NCBI GenBank assembly: GCA_951813295.1
Contig: CATOTI010000002.1
Location: 3,172,522 to 3,236,521, forward strand
DNA length: 64,000 bases
Direction of reading: 5' to 3'
From: an uncultured Pseudomonadales bacterium
GTDB lineage: Bacteria > Pseudomonadota > Gammaproteobacteria > Pseudomonadales > Azotimanducaceae
In this document: in pieces, positions 54,046 through 63,019 of the stretch
How positions within the stretch are numbered: position 1 is the stretch's first letter
Layout: the number at the start of each line of letters is the position of its first letter
Translations under genes and position numbers: made by a program
Notes under the pieces: model-generated
The model's database searches: none
Seen by the model: the letters and a program-made list of their open reading frames with translations, nothing else
Told to the model about the DNA's origin: nothing

Positions 54046-54720
54046 GTGGGCTGGGAGTGGGATTTGGTGGTGCTGGGAAGTGGGATCTGGTGGCGCCGGG
54101 GAATGGGATCCGACAGCGCTGGAAAGCCCGCTTCACCGGAGGAGTAGGCTGGATTTCTGTTGGCTTTTTCTTGTGGGGGCTCCGCCCCCACGCCCCCGCA
54201 GGATCGGCGCTGAGTCTGAGTTGGCGGATGGGGGAATCTCGCCGCGCGCTTAAGTCGCGGCGCGGAATCACCGCAGGTGATTCCCCCCTGGCGCGCGAAG
54301 CGCGCCGGGGACCCCGGTGGTCGGCGTGTTCGCCGGAGGGCGTCGGTTGATGTCGTGCGGGATTTGTAGGATGCGCGGGGACGCGTTTGCAGGATCCTGC
54401 ATGCGCTCGATGTCCTGGAAAGGATTTCCAGGCTGATCGGTTCGCTACGATCTTCCTAAGGGCGAATTAGCTCTGAAGCCGGCAAACCCCAATCAGCGAA
54501 ATCGATGACCTCGAGCCCGGCGCGGCTTCGCCGCGACGCAGGGGGGTCCTAGGGGGGACCCGGAGGGTCCCCCCTAGAAGAAAGAGCCACGATATTGCAG
54601 TCTCAAACTGCCGTCCGATCGACGGTTTCCAGATCATCCGCTGGACAGTTTCCAGATCGCTGGATCGACACTTTCCAGATCCTCCGATCGACACTTCCCA
54701 AATCTCCAATCGACTTTTCG
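54046..54720. repeat. Dispersed hairpin-rich repeat, copy C (inverted) with 23-bp satellites
   Basis: A gene-free stretch. 54046-54140 holds about three units of a 23-bp tandem repeat (GCTGGGAAGTGGGATCTGGT type). 54160-54595 is the inverted counterpart of 33790-34235, with the same 13-bp hairpin (54549-54577) and GGCGCGC-GAA-GCGCGCC at 54290-54306. A hairpin GGAATCACC-GCA-GGTGATTCC (54264-54284) stands where copy A has an unrelated hairpin. 54633-54715 holds four 23-bp units (TTTCCAGATC plus a variable part plus ATCGACA). It follows the exporter and precedes the nitronate monooxygenase gene. Confidence 0.85.
54633..54715 (+). repeat. 23-bp tandem satellite, four units
   Basis: Four consecutive units of 22-23 bases, each containing (G/C)TTTCCAGATC or its variant CTTCCCAAATC and then a NTSGACA end. 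The period is exact between the first three. Related single units occur upstream of copy A (33716-33790). Confidence 0.75.
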
Positions 54721-54758
54721 AGCTACTCTGTCGCGCTTCATTCCTTCGAGACCGAACC

Positions 54759-55694
54759 ATGCCCTTCAGAAACCGTGTCACCGACATCCTTCAGGTCGAG
54801 CTGCCGATCGTTCAGGCGCCGATGGGGTGGATCGCGCGTTCGCAGCTAGCGTCTGCGGTCAGCAATGCCGGCGGTCTCGGGATCATCGAGACGTCGTCGG
54901 GTGAGCTCGATGCGATTCGTGAAGAGATCAAGAAGATGCGCGAACTCACGGACAAGCCGTTCGGGGTGAACATCGCGCAGGCGTTCGTGCGGGATCCGGA
55001 CATCGTCCGTTTCGTGATCGATCAGGGCGTGACGTTCGTGACGACGTCGGCGGGTAGTCCCGAGCGCTATACGGAGCAGATCAAGTCGGCGGGGCTGACG
55101 GTGTTCCACGTCGTGCCGAGCCTCGGGGCGGCGAAGAAGGCGGTCGAGTGTGGTGTGGACGGCTTGATCGTCGAGGGCGGTGAAGGTGGCGGATTCAAGA
55201 ATCCGCGGAACGTGGCGAGCATGGTGCTATTGCCGTTGGTGCGTTCTCAGGTGGACGTGCCGATCATCGCAGCGGGTGGGTTCGTGGATGGCTCGTCGAT
55301 GGCGGTGGCGTTTGCGCTGGGTGCCGAAGGGGTTCAGATGGGGACGCGGATGGTGTCGGCCGCGGAGTCACCGGTGCACGAGAATTGGAAAGCGGCGATC
55401 GTCGATGCGAAGGAGACCGATACGGTCTTTCTCAATCGATTTCATTCGCCGGCGCTCAGGGCGTTGCGCACGGAGAAGACGTCCCGATTGGAGCGCGAGA
55501 CCGAGACCAACGCGATGACCGAATTCGGTACGGCGATGGACCTCTATTTTGGTGGCGACATGGAGGCGAGCGTTGCGTTGACGGGCCAGGTCTGTGGCCG
55601 CATCGATGCGGTGCGACCGGTCGCGGAGATTCTCCACGAAGTGCGCGACGAGTTCTTCCAGACGATCGGTTCGCTCTCGGATCAGTACCGCTAG
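54759..55694 (+). CDS. Nitronate monooxygenase / enoyl reductase II-like FMN protein
   Basis: A 311-residue FMN TIM barrel. IVQAPMGWIARSQLASAVSN at the start, VEGGEGGGFKNPRNVASMVL in the middle and PIIAAGGFVDGSSMAVAFAL then GAEGVQMGTRM as the phosphate loop. Unlike the first copy at 24517 it is short and close to the FabK/2-nitropropane dioxygenase group. It is preceded by the repeat, so its promoter must lie in or near the last satellite units. Substrate unresolved. Confidence 0.85.
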   Translation: MPFRNRVTDILQVELPIVQAPMGWIARSQLASAVSNAGGLGIIETSSGELDAIREEIKKMRELTDKPFGVNIAQAFVRDPDIVRFVIDQGVTFVTTSAGSPERYTEQIKSAGLTVFHVVPSLGAAKKAVECGVDGLIVEGGEGGGFKNPRNVASMVLLPLVRSQVDVPIIAAGGFVDGSSMAVAFALGAEGVQMGTRMVSAAESPVHENWKAAIVDAKETDTVFLNRFHSPALRALRTEKTSRLERETETNAMTEFGTAMDLYFGGDMEASVALTGQVCGRIDAVRPVAEILHEVRDEFFQTIGSLSDQYR

Positions 55695-55717
55695 AGCGTC
55701 CCTCTGACCGGACTGGC

Positions 55718-56764
55718 CTACGAACCGAGGAAGAACGCGCGGATGCGCTCGCTGACGTTCGCGCGGATGTTGGCCCAGAAGAGTCCGTAGTCGTAGATGT
55801 GATAGTTGTCGCGGCCGAGCGGGCGGTCGCCGAACCGGTCTGATCGAATTTCCGTGACCAGCAATTGCCCTTCCGTGCATTGACCATCGGCCGCGCCCGG
55901 CTCGATGTCGCGGAATCCGACGGCCAACGCGCCCTGGTTCGTGTCGAACGGCGCGCCGGAATCGTCCGTCGACCAGGTGAGCGGATTCACGCAGACGCTC
56001 GATCCGTCGCTACCGAACGCGCTCGCTTCGGGGCCGACGGCATTCCAGGTCACGAAACATCCCGTATCGACGCCGTTGGTGCACACCGGGATGCCAGGCT
56101 CGTTTGCGCCGATGTTGTAGCCGATTGGATACGCGGCGACGAATTGCTCCATCAGCGGCGTTCCCACAACACGATCCCGAATGAGCGGCACGGCGTGGCG
56201 GCTGCCCTGGCTATGGCCCGCGATGATGAAGGGGCGGCCTTCGTTGTACGCTTCGATGAAGTGATCAAACGCCGCGATCACGTCCTCATAGGCGAGATCG
56301 AGCGCGCCGTTGCCGTTCCTGCCGGAGTCCATGAACGAAAAGAGGGTCGCCTGGCGGTAGTGCGGCGCGAAAATGCGACAGCAGTCGTTGAACACGCTCG
56401 CCTGGTTCTCCATTACCCAGTCGTTGACCATTTCCGTTGCGTCGATATCGCCGAGGGGTTGGTTCCAACCGTCGCTCGTGATGTAAGTGGTTGGGTGGAT
56501 GAAGAAGACGTCTACGCCCGCGTTCGACTGGCGGTCGACGAACCCCGTCGGAACGACGTCGGCGTGATCGTCACGATCCGGTAGCGCGGCCCAGTGATCG
56601 GGGTTGGCGTAGTCCGGCGCGGCCGGCGCGTTTTCGAGGTCGAAATCGTGACCCGGCGCCAAGGTGAACGCCATCGTTATGAAGAGCGCCGCGTCGCGGA
56701 AGAAGACCAGGATCACGATCGCGATGCCGGCGAGCACGGCCAGGATGCTGAGGACAAGTTTCAT
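55718..56764 (-). CDS. DUF3089 alpha/beta-hydrolase-like protein
   Basis: A 348-residue protein with an N-terminal membrane anchor or signal (LVLSILAVLAGIAIVILVFF) and a DUF3089 domain. VDVFFIHPTTYITSDGWNQP and the nucleophile elbow IIAGHSQGSRHAVPLI (Gly-His-Ser-Gln-Gly) match that family of probable esterases or lipases acting outside the cytosol. The late DYGLFWANIRANV block is also typical. On the minus strand, 68 bases downstream of the dihydroorotase gene; convergent with the nitronate monooxygenase gene. Confidence 0.85.
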   Translation of the reverse strand: MKLVLSILAVLAGIAIVILVFFRDAALFITMAFTLAPGHDFDLENAPAAPDYANPDHWAALPDRDDHADVVPTGFVDRQSNAGVDVFFIHPTTYITSDGWNQPLGDIDATEMVNDWVMENQASVFNDCCRIFAPHYRQATLFSFMDSGRNGNGALDLAYEDVIAAFDHFIEAYNEGRPFIIAGHSQGSRHAVPLIRDRVVGTPLMEQFVAAYPIGYNIGANEPGIPVCTNGVDTGCFVTWNAVGPEASAFGSDGSSVCVNPLTWSTDDSGAPFDTNQGALAVGFRDIEPGAADGQCTEGQLLVTEIRSDRFGDRPLGRDNYHIYDYGLFWANIRANVSERIRAFFLGS

Positions 56765-56832
56765 GGAATCCCCGAGGTCGAGCGGCTAACGCGTTCGATC
56801 CTAACGCTCGAATGCAGTGATTCTGAATCGCC

Positions 56833-58161
56833 TCACCGGTCGTATTCGAGCGGGCGGCCGCGTGTGCCCTCGTGGACCTGGCCCCCGCTGTAGACGACCT
56901 CGCCGTTGACGAGCGTCGTCTCGATACGCGAGCGGAACGTCACGCCCCGAAAAGGCGTCCATCCACATTTCGCGAGCACGGGTTCGTTATCGACGATCGT
57001 GTCCGACTCGGGGTCCACCACGACGAGGTCGGCCCAGTAGCCCTCGCGGATGAAGCCGCGGTCATTGACGTCGAAGAGACGGGCCGGCGTGTGGGCGCAC
57101 TTTTCGACCACCTTTTCGATCGAGAGATCGCCGCTCTTCGCGATGTCGATCAGGATCAGCATCGCGTGTTGCACGAGCGGTAGCCCGGCGGGCGCGCGGA
57201 GGTAATTGCCGGCCTTCTCGTCGGCGGTGTGCGGGGCATGGTCGGTCGCGATCACGTCGATGACGTCGTCTTTGACGGCGCGGCGGATGCCGAGTTGGTC
57301 GGCATGGCTCTTGATCGCCGGATTACATTTGATGTCGGCGCCGAGGGATGAATACCAACTCTCGTTGAAGTAGAGATGGTGAACGCAGGCCTCGGCCGTG
57401 ATCTGTTTCGTGGTCGCATCGCCCGCCGTGAAGAGTTCGAGTTCTTTTGCGGTCGTGATGTGTAGGACATGCAGGCGCGAACCGAACCGTTTGGCGAGAT
57501 CCACCGCCAGCGATGAAGAGGCGTAGCACGCGTCGACGCTGCGGATATGGGGATGCTCGCTGAAGGGGATCTCTTCGCCGTACTTCTCATAAGCGGCTTT
57601 TTCGTTCGCGGTGATGGTCGGCGTGTCTTCGCAATGCGTGGCGATCAGCAAGGGGCTCGATGCGAAGATGCCCTCGAGCGTCTCGACGTTGTCGACCAGC
57701 ATGTTGCCGGTCGATGCGCCCATGAAAACCTTGATCCCGCAGGCGCGGTGAATGTCGACGGACTTGATCTCTTCGAGGTTGTCGTTGGTCGCGCCGAGAT
57801 AGAAACCGTAGTTCGCCATCGAGTGTTCGGCGGCACGCGCGTGCTTGTCGAGCAGCGCGCCGGCGTTGATCGTCAGCGGGTTGCAGTTCGGCATCTCCAT
57901 GTAGCTTGTGATGCCGCCCGCGACGGCGGCGCGGGATTCCGTCGCGATCGTGCCCTTGTGCTCCATGCCGGGCTCACGGAAATGCACCTGATCGTCGATC
58001 ATGCCGGGCAGTAGCCATTTTCCGGCGGCGTCGATTTCTCGATCGACGGCGTCGCTGATCGAACCGCCGATCTTTTCGATGCGACCGTCGGCGATCAGCA
58101 CGTCGGCTTCTCGCTGTGTGCCTTCGTTGATGAGCAAGGCGTCTCTGATCGCAAGCTTCAT
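56833..58161 (-). CDS. pyrC: Dihydroorotase (amidohydrolase superfamily)
   Basis: A 442-residue dihydroorotase of the long form. Strand-1 motif MIDDQVHFREPGMEHKG, the lysine region GIKVFMGASTG, His ligands in LIATHCED and LHVLHITT, and the catalytic Asp in VIATDHAPHT. It catalyses ring closure of carbamoyl-aspartate in pyrimidine synthesis. The first metal His of the usual HxH is Gln here (DDQVH), a feature of a known subgroup seen in Bacteroidetes-like sequences, so activity is plausible but the metal site differs. ATG 58161; divergent from glcD. Confidence 0.87.
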   Translation of the reverse strand: MKLAIRDALLINEGTQREADVLIADGRIEKIGGSISDAVDREIDAAGKWLLPGMIDDQVHFREPGMEHKGTIATESRAAVAGGITSYMEMPNCNPLTINAGALLDKHARAAEHSMANYGFYLGATNDNLEEIKSVDIHRACGIKVFMGASTGNMLVDNVETLEGIFASSPLLIATHCEDTPTITANEKAAYEKYGEEIPFSEHPHIRSVDACYASSSLAVDLAKRFGSRLHVLHITTAKELELFTAGDATTKQITAEACVHHLYFNESWYSSLGADIKCNPAIKSHADQLGIRRAVKDDVIDVIATDHAPHTADEKAGNYLRAPAGLPLVQHAMLILIDIAKSGDLSIEKVVEKCAHTPARLFDVNDRGFIREGYWADLVVVDPESDTIVDNEPVLAKCGWTPFRGVTFRSRIETTLVNGEVVYSGGQVHEGTRGRPLEYDR

Positions 58162-58282
58162 GGGGCAGTAGGACCACTCGAGGCGTTGTCGGTAACGCGG
58201 TCGGGTAAGTGTACTGAAGGCGCGGGCTCGAACCCGGCGGCTTCGTTTTATAGTGGGCGTTCACGAGTCGAGGAAACGCGAA

Positions 58283-59734
58283 ATGCGTGATGCTGCCGTC
58301 CTGCGCGCGTTGGCAGAGGCGATTACCGATGAGAATCTCGTCACGGACGCGGTCGCCGTGCGGCCCTTCGAAACCGACGGACTGACGGCGATCCGTGAAC
58401 GACCGTGGGCGGTTGCGCTACCCGAGACCGTCGAGCAGGTCCGTGAAGTCCTTCGAATCTGTCGCGAACACGACGTTCCCGTCGTGACCCGGGGTGCCGG
58501 GACGGGATTATCGGGCGGTGCACGACCGCTCAAAGATGGCGTGCTGCTGACGATGTCGAAAATGCGCTCGATCATCGAGATCGATGTCGACGCGTGTTCG
58601 GCGACGGTGCAGCCGGGGATGACCAATCTCTCGATCAGCGAAGCGGTTGCGCCGCTCGGGCTCTACTATGCGCCGGACCCGTCGTCGCAAATCGCCTGCA
58701 GCATCGGCGGCAACGTCGCGGAGAACTCCGGGGGCGTGCACTGCCTGAAGTACGGTCTCACGGTGCATAACGTGATGGGTATCACCGTGCAGACCTTCGA
58801 GGGCGATGAACTCGTGCTGGGCGGTAAGACGCTCGACGAACCCGGGCTTGATCTCATGGCGGCCATGATCGGATCGGAGGGTATGCTCGGCGTCGTGACG
58901 GAGGTCGTCGTGAAGCTCTTGCCCTTGCCGATCACGAAACGCCTTCTGTTGGCGTCCTTCGATGATCTCGAAGCCGCGGGACGGTCCGTGAGTACGGTCA
59001 TCTCGGCGGGCATCATCCCGGCGGGCCTCGAAATGATGGACACGCTCGCGATTCGAGCCGCCGAAGATTTCGTCAATGTCGGCTATCCGCGTAATGCCGC
59101 GGCCATCCTCCTGTGTGAACTCGATGGCACCGAAGCCGAGGTCGCCGCGGACGTCGAACGGGTGACGGCGCTCCTTGAAGACGTCGGGGCAGAGGTGCGC
59201 CTGGCGGTAAGCGAGGAAGAGCAGACGCTGATGTGGAAAGGCAGGAAGTCGGCCTTTCCGGCCGTTGGCCGTCTGGCGCCCGATTACTACTGCATGGACG
59301 GCACGATCCCGCGTGGCGAACTGGCCGCGGTGCTCCGCGATATCGCCAACCTTTCGGACGAGTACGGACTACCGGTCGCGAACGTTTTCCACGCCGGCGA
59401 TGGCAACCTCCATCCGCTGATTCTGTTCGATGCGAACCGGCCTGGCGAACTCGCCAGAGCAGAAGATCTGGGCGAGCAGATTCTCAAGCGCTGCGTTGAT
59501 GCTGGCGGCACGGTGACGGGTGAGCATGGCGTCGGCGTCGAGAAACTGAACGCGATGTGTCATCAGTTCTCGTCGGCGGAACTCGCGCAGTTCCATCGTT
59601 TCAAGGCGGCGTTCGATCCGGCTGGTTTGATGAACCCGGGCAAGGCGATACCGACGCTCGCCCGGTGTTCCGAGATTGGTGGCATGCACGTGCACGGCGG
59701 TGCGCTACCCCACCCAGAACTGCCGCGGTTCTAG
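58283..59734 (+). CDS. glcD: Glycolate oxidase FAD subunit GlcD
   Basis: A 483-residue FAD-linked oxidase. The PCMH FAD motif is VVTRGAGTGLSGGARPL, with DPSSQIACSIGGNVAENSGG and IGSEGMLGVVTEVVVKLLP, and C-terminal VFHAGDGNLHPLILFD and GTVTGEHGVGVEK. This is the catalytic subunit oxidising glycolate or lactate to the keto acid. ATG 58283 has GAGGA 9 bases upstream; the open frame starts earlier at 58253. Followed by glcE and glcF in one operon. Confidence 0.95.
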   Translation: MRDAAVLRALAEAITDENLVTDAVAVRPFETDGLTAIRERPWAVALPETVEQVREVLRICREHDVPVVTRGAGTGLSGGARPLKDGVLLTMSKMRSIIEIDVDACSATVQPGMTNLSISEAVAPLGLYYAPDPSSQIACSIGGNVAENSGGVHCLKYGLTVHNVMGITVQTFEGDELVLGGKTLDEPGLDLMAAMIGSEGMLGVVTEVVVKLLPLPITKRLLLASFDDLEAAGRSVSTVISAGIIPAGLEMMDTLAIRAAEDFVNVGYPRNAAAILLCELDGTEAEVAADVERVTALLEDVGAEVRLAVSEEEQTLMWKGRKSAFPAVGRLAPDYYCMDGTIPRGELAAVLRDIANLSDEYGLPVANVFHAGDGNLHPLILFDANRPGELARAEDLGEQILKRCVDAGGTVTGEHGVGVEKLNAMCHQFSSAELAQFHRFKAAFDPAGLMNPGKAIPTLARCSEIGGMHVHGGALPHPELPRF

Positions 59735-59739
59735 TAGAA

Positions 59740-60732
59740 ATGGATTGTTCCGACGACGTTGTCACGCGTGTTCAGGAAGCCAACGCGAACGGGCGTACCC
59801 TCGCCATCGTTGGCCATGGGTCGAAGCCCTTCTTCGGCGACCCAACGGGGGATTCGCCCCTGACGATGGCCGAGCACACCGGCATCCTCGACTACCGGCC
59901 CGACGAACTCGTAATCACGGCGCGTGCGGGTACGCCGCTCGTCGAGATCGAAGCCGAACTCGAGGCCGCGGGTCAGCTTCTGCCGTTCGATCCGCCTCGG
60001 TTTGGTGGCCGCGGAACGTTGGGCGGGGCACTCGCGACGGCGCTGGCCGGGCCCGCGCGGCCGTGGCGTGGTGGCGCGCGTGACGCGGTACTTGGGGTCG
60101 ACGTCGTCAACGGACTGGGCGAGCGCTTGTCCTTCGGTGGCAGCGTGATGAAAAACGTCGCCGGGTATGACGTCTCGCGACTGATGACCGGGGCTTTCGG
60201 TACGCTCGGCGTGCTCTTGAGTGCGAGCGTTCGTCTATTGCCGAAACCGGTGGTCGAGGAAACGGTCGACCGCTCCCTCGATCACGACGCCGCTGCGCTC
60301 ATCATGCGGCGGATTCTGCGTGAGCCAATGCCCGTGACCGCGACGTGCTATCACGAAGGCATTCTGACGCTTCGCTTGTCGGGCACACGGTCGGCCGTCG
60401 ACGAGGCCAAGCGTCAGCTCGAGTTCACCGACGCGGCGGATCCGGCGATCTGGCGGGGCTTGCGTGACCACACGCTCGAGTTCTTCGCCGCCGGTCCCAT
60501 TCATCGAATGAGCGTGCCGCGGGGGTCGTTCACGATGCCGTCCGGCAGCCTCGTCGAGTGGTGCGGCGCGCAAGTCTGGCAAACGGACGGCACCCCAGAT
60601 GCGGTGCAAGGCACACGGTTCGGTGCTGTCGAAACGTTGGGCGCCGCGCGAGCGAAGTACGAGCGCCGCCTGAAAGACGCGTTCGACCCGGACGGGGTCC
60701 TCAATCCTGGATTCCGGGGAATCGGCACATGA
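59740..60732 (+). CDS. glcE: Glycolate oxidase FAD-binding subunit GlcE
   Basis: A 330-residue FAD-binding subunit. NGRTLAIVGHGSKPFFGDPT, RGTLGGALATALAGPARPW and GSVMKNVAGYDVSRLMTGAF are the GlcE signature blocks. It lacks the C-terminal substrate domain of GlcD, as known for the family. ATG 59740 lies 5 bases after the glcD stop; the longer frame from 59557 would overlap glcD. Its stop overlaps glcF by 4 bases. Confidence 0.92.
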   Translation: MDCSDDVVTRVQEANANGRTLAIVGHGSKPFFGDPTGDSPLTMAEHTGILDYRPDELVITARAGTPLVEIEAELEAAGQLLPFDPPRFGGRGTLGGALATALAGPARPWRGGARDAVLGVDVVNGLGERLSFGGSVMKNVAGYDVSRLMTGAFGTLGVLLSASVRLLPKPVVEETVDRSLDHDAAALIMRRILREPMPVTATCYHEGILTLRLSGTRSAVDEAKRQLEFTDAADPAIWRGLRDHTLEFFAAGPIHRMSVPRGSFTMPSGSLVEWCGAQVWQTDGTPDAVQGTRFGAVETLGAARAKYERRLKDAFDPDGVLNPGFRGIGT

Positions 60733-61883
60733 AGACGAGTATTTCGAAAGGGGTGCTCGCAACATCTGCCGGGGCGCGGGCGAACGAGATCATTCGCGCG
60801 TGTGTTCACTGCGGGTTCTGCAATGCCACTTGCCCAACCTATCAGGTTCTGGGTAACGAGCTCGATGGTCCGCGCGGGCGGATCTACTTGATGAAAGAGA
60901 TGCTCGAGTCGGGTCATGTCGATGACGTGGTCGAAACGCATCTCGGCCGCTGCTTGACCTGCCGGGCCTGCGAGACGACTTGTCCTTCCGGCGTTCAGTA
61001 CGGCGAGTTGGTCGAGATTGGCCGCGAAATCGTGCATTACGAACGTCCGAGCCGCAGCCTCATGCGGCGCTTCGTGACGGCGGTCGTACCGCGGCGGGAC
61101 CTGTTCGAGCCGTTGATCACGATCGGCCGTTTCTTCCGATTTCTCGCGCCTTCGAGATTCAAGCGACTCGTGAAGAAACCGCCGGTACACGCAGCCGTCG
61201 ATGGGGATGGCGAAGTCGTGCTGCTCCAGGGTTGCGTGCAACGCGCCGTGACCCCGGAGGTCAACGCGCATCTTGCTCGCCTCCTGGCGAAGCGTGGCGT
61301 TGCGACCCGCGTTGTCGATGACGAGTCGTGTTGCGGTGGCTTGCCGCTGCATCTGGGTGATGTCGCCGATGCCAAAGCACTTGCCCGGAAAAACGTCGCG
61401 TCGATGAAAGACGAACGGGTATCGCGAGTCGTCTCGACCGCGAGCGGTTGTGGCGTGACCTGGAAGGACTACGGGCGGCTCCTGGGGTCGGTCGACGCGC
61501 GAGCCGTCGCGGCCAAGGTCGTCGATGCGGCGGAACTCCTGGCCGAGTTCGAGTTCGAACGACGGCTCGACGTCAGGAAGGTCGCCTGGCATCCGCCGTG
61601 TTCACTGCAGCATGGCCAGGCGCTCACCGGCGTCGTCGAGCGAATTCTCGAGCAGGCAGGTTATGAACTCGTGCCCGTAGCGGACGCCCACCTCTGCTGT
61701 GGGTCCGCCGGTTCGTATGCGCTCCTGCAACCCGGTATCGCGGATGAGCTGCGAAAACGAAAAGTCGCGGCGCTCGGGCGCAATGACCCTGAAGTGGTGG
61801 CGACCGCGAACATCGGCTGCCAGACGCATCTGGCCGATGGCATGGGTGTTCCGGTTCATCACTGGCTGGAGTTGCTGGAATGA
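60729..61883 (+). CDS. glcF: Glycolate oxidase iron-sulfur subunit GlcF
   Basis: A 384-residue protein with two 4Fe-4S motifs (CVHCGFCNATCPT and CLTCRACETTCPSG) and two CCG domains (DDESCCGGLPLHL; AHLCCGSAGSYALL). GlcF passes electrons from GlcDE to the quinone pool at the inner membrane. Both ends overlap neighbours by 4 bases (ATGA). Length and motifs are standard. Confidence 0.94.
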   Translation: MKTSISKGVLATSAGARANEIIRACVHCGFCNATCPTYQVLGNELDGPRGRIYLMKEMLESGHVDDVVETHLGRCLTCRACETTCPSGVQYGELVEIGREIVHYERPSRSLMRRFVTAVVPRRDLFEPLITIGRFFRFLAPSRFKRLVKKPPVHAAVDGDGEVVLLQGCVQRAVTPEVNAHLARLLAKRGVATRVVDDESCCGGLPLHLGDVADAKALARKNVASMKDERVSRVVSTASGCGVTWKDYGRLLGSVDARAVAAKVVDAAELLAEFEFERRLDVRKVAWHPPCSLQHGQALTGVVERILEQAGYELVPVADAHLCCGSAGSYALLQPGIADELRKRKVAALGRNDPEVVATANIGCQTHLADGMGVPVHHWLELLE

Positions 61884-62467
61884 CGGAAGAAAAGAAGAAA
61901 GGTCCGCGCCAGCTTTTGACGGAACGGCTGTACCTGCGAACGCCTCGCGCCGGCGACGGTCCAGACGTCAATGCCGCCATCCTCGATTCCTTCGCCGAGC
62001 TTCATCAATGGATGGACTGGGCTCACCAGATGCCGAGTGTTGCCGAATCGGAGTCGTTCGCACGGGAAAGCTGGGCGTCGGCGGAGGCGGGCAAAGAGTT
62101 TCCCATCCTCATTTTTCGCCGCTCCGACATGCGCCTCGTAGGCGCGACGGGCATGCACCGCGTGGAGTGGCTCATTCCGTCGGTCGAGATCGGCTACTGG
62201 TGTCGCACCGACGCGGTCGGCAACGGCTACATCACCGAGGCGACGTTTGCGCTTGCTCGCTTCGCATTCCTCGAAATGGGTGCACGTCGGGTCGAGGTTC
62301 GGATGGACGATCTGAACGTCCGTAGCTACGCGGTCGCCGAGCGGTTGGGTTTTCCGTACGAGGGCATCCATCGAGCGGACATGGTGAATACACGGGGCGA
62401 CCTTCGAAACACGCGGGTCTACGCCGCAACATCGCTTGCCGAAATCGACGCGCCTCAGCCGCGGTAG
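61880..62467 (+). CDS. GNAT acetyltransferase, RimJ/RimL type
   Basis: A 195-residue GNAT. LTERLYLRTPRAGDGPDVNA starts the fold, VEIGYWCRTDAVGNGYITEA is the acetyl-CoA loop and NVRSYAVAERLGFPYEGIHR completes it. RimJ/RimL relatives acetylate N-termini or small molecules. Coupled to glcF by an ATGA overlap, although no functional link to glycolate is known. Its last 13 bases overlap the convergent TPR lipoprotein gene. Confidence 0.88.
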   Translation: MTEEKKKGPRQLLTERLYLRTPRAGDGPDVNAAILDSFAELHQWMDWAHQMPSVAESESFARESWASAEAGKEFPILIFRRSDMRLVGATGMHRVEWLIPSVEIGYWCRTDAVGNGYITEATFALARFAFLEMGARRVEVRMDDLNVRSYAVAERLGFPYEGIHRADMVNTRGDLRNTRVYAATSLAEIDAPQPR

Positions 62468-62982
62468 TTACCCCACTCGGCGCGAATCGCCGCGGCTTCG
62501 TCGGTCTCGCCACGCGCGTCTAGCGCACTTGCAATAACGAGCCATGCCCGGCGCCTGAACGGGCTCAGTCGGGCAAGAAACAAAAGCCCCTTTCGTGCGC
62601 TTTGTTCAGCAGGTGTCGCGCGCCCCGCGGTAAGTTGGAGTTCAGCGAGTAGCACCCAGAGCTGTCCGTTGCGCGGTTCGATGCGAATCGCGCGCTCGAG
62701 ATTGCCCACGGCCCGGGTTGGTTCTCCGCCGTCCTGATCGCGATACGCCTGATTCACGAGCGCGACCGTGGCGTCCGAGGCGTCATCCAATGCCGGGCGT
62801 GTCGGCTCGACGACTGGTTCGGGCGCGGGTTCGTCGATCGGTGGCGGCGGTGGTACGGCTGTTCGAGTCGGTCGCTCCACAACCGGGGGCGGGAGTGTCG
62901 GCGTAGTTGTACAACCGGCGATGAACCCCGTCAGAAACAGGACGAGTGGAAGAGCTCGTGATGCGAAACGCGACGTTTTCAT
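62455..62982 (-). CDS. TPR-containing outer-membrane lipoprotein
   Basis: A 175-residue lipoprotein: signal RALPLVLFLTGFIAGC with a lipobox ending at Cys24, a proline-rich linker (VVERPTRTAVPPPPPIDEPA) and a TPR unit (AVGNLERAIRIEPRNGQLWV and LLAELQLTAGRATPAEQSAR). ATG 62982 is used; the open frame to 63099 has no signal before it. It follows the PBP1B-type gene by 37 bases on the same strand, an arrangement that suggests a role in peptidoglycan synthesis at the envelope. Confidence 0.85.
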   Translation of the reverse strand: MKTSRFASRALPLVLFLTGFIAGCTTTPTLPPPVVERPTRTAVPPPPPIDEPAPEPVVEPTRPALDDASDATVALVNQAYRDQDGGEPTRAVGNLERAIRIEPRNGQLWVLLAELQLTAGRATPAEQSARKGLLFLARLSPFRRRAWLVIASALDARGETDEAAAIRAEWGNYRG

Positions 62983-63019
62983 GGACACAAGGATCGCCGA
63001 TCGCACACCGCGAATCGAA

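Noticed and set aside
54633..54715. Possible CRISPR array
   Set aside because: Units are directly joined 23-bp tandem repeats with no unique spacers of constant length and no cas genes.
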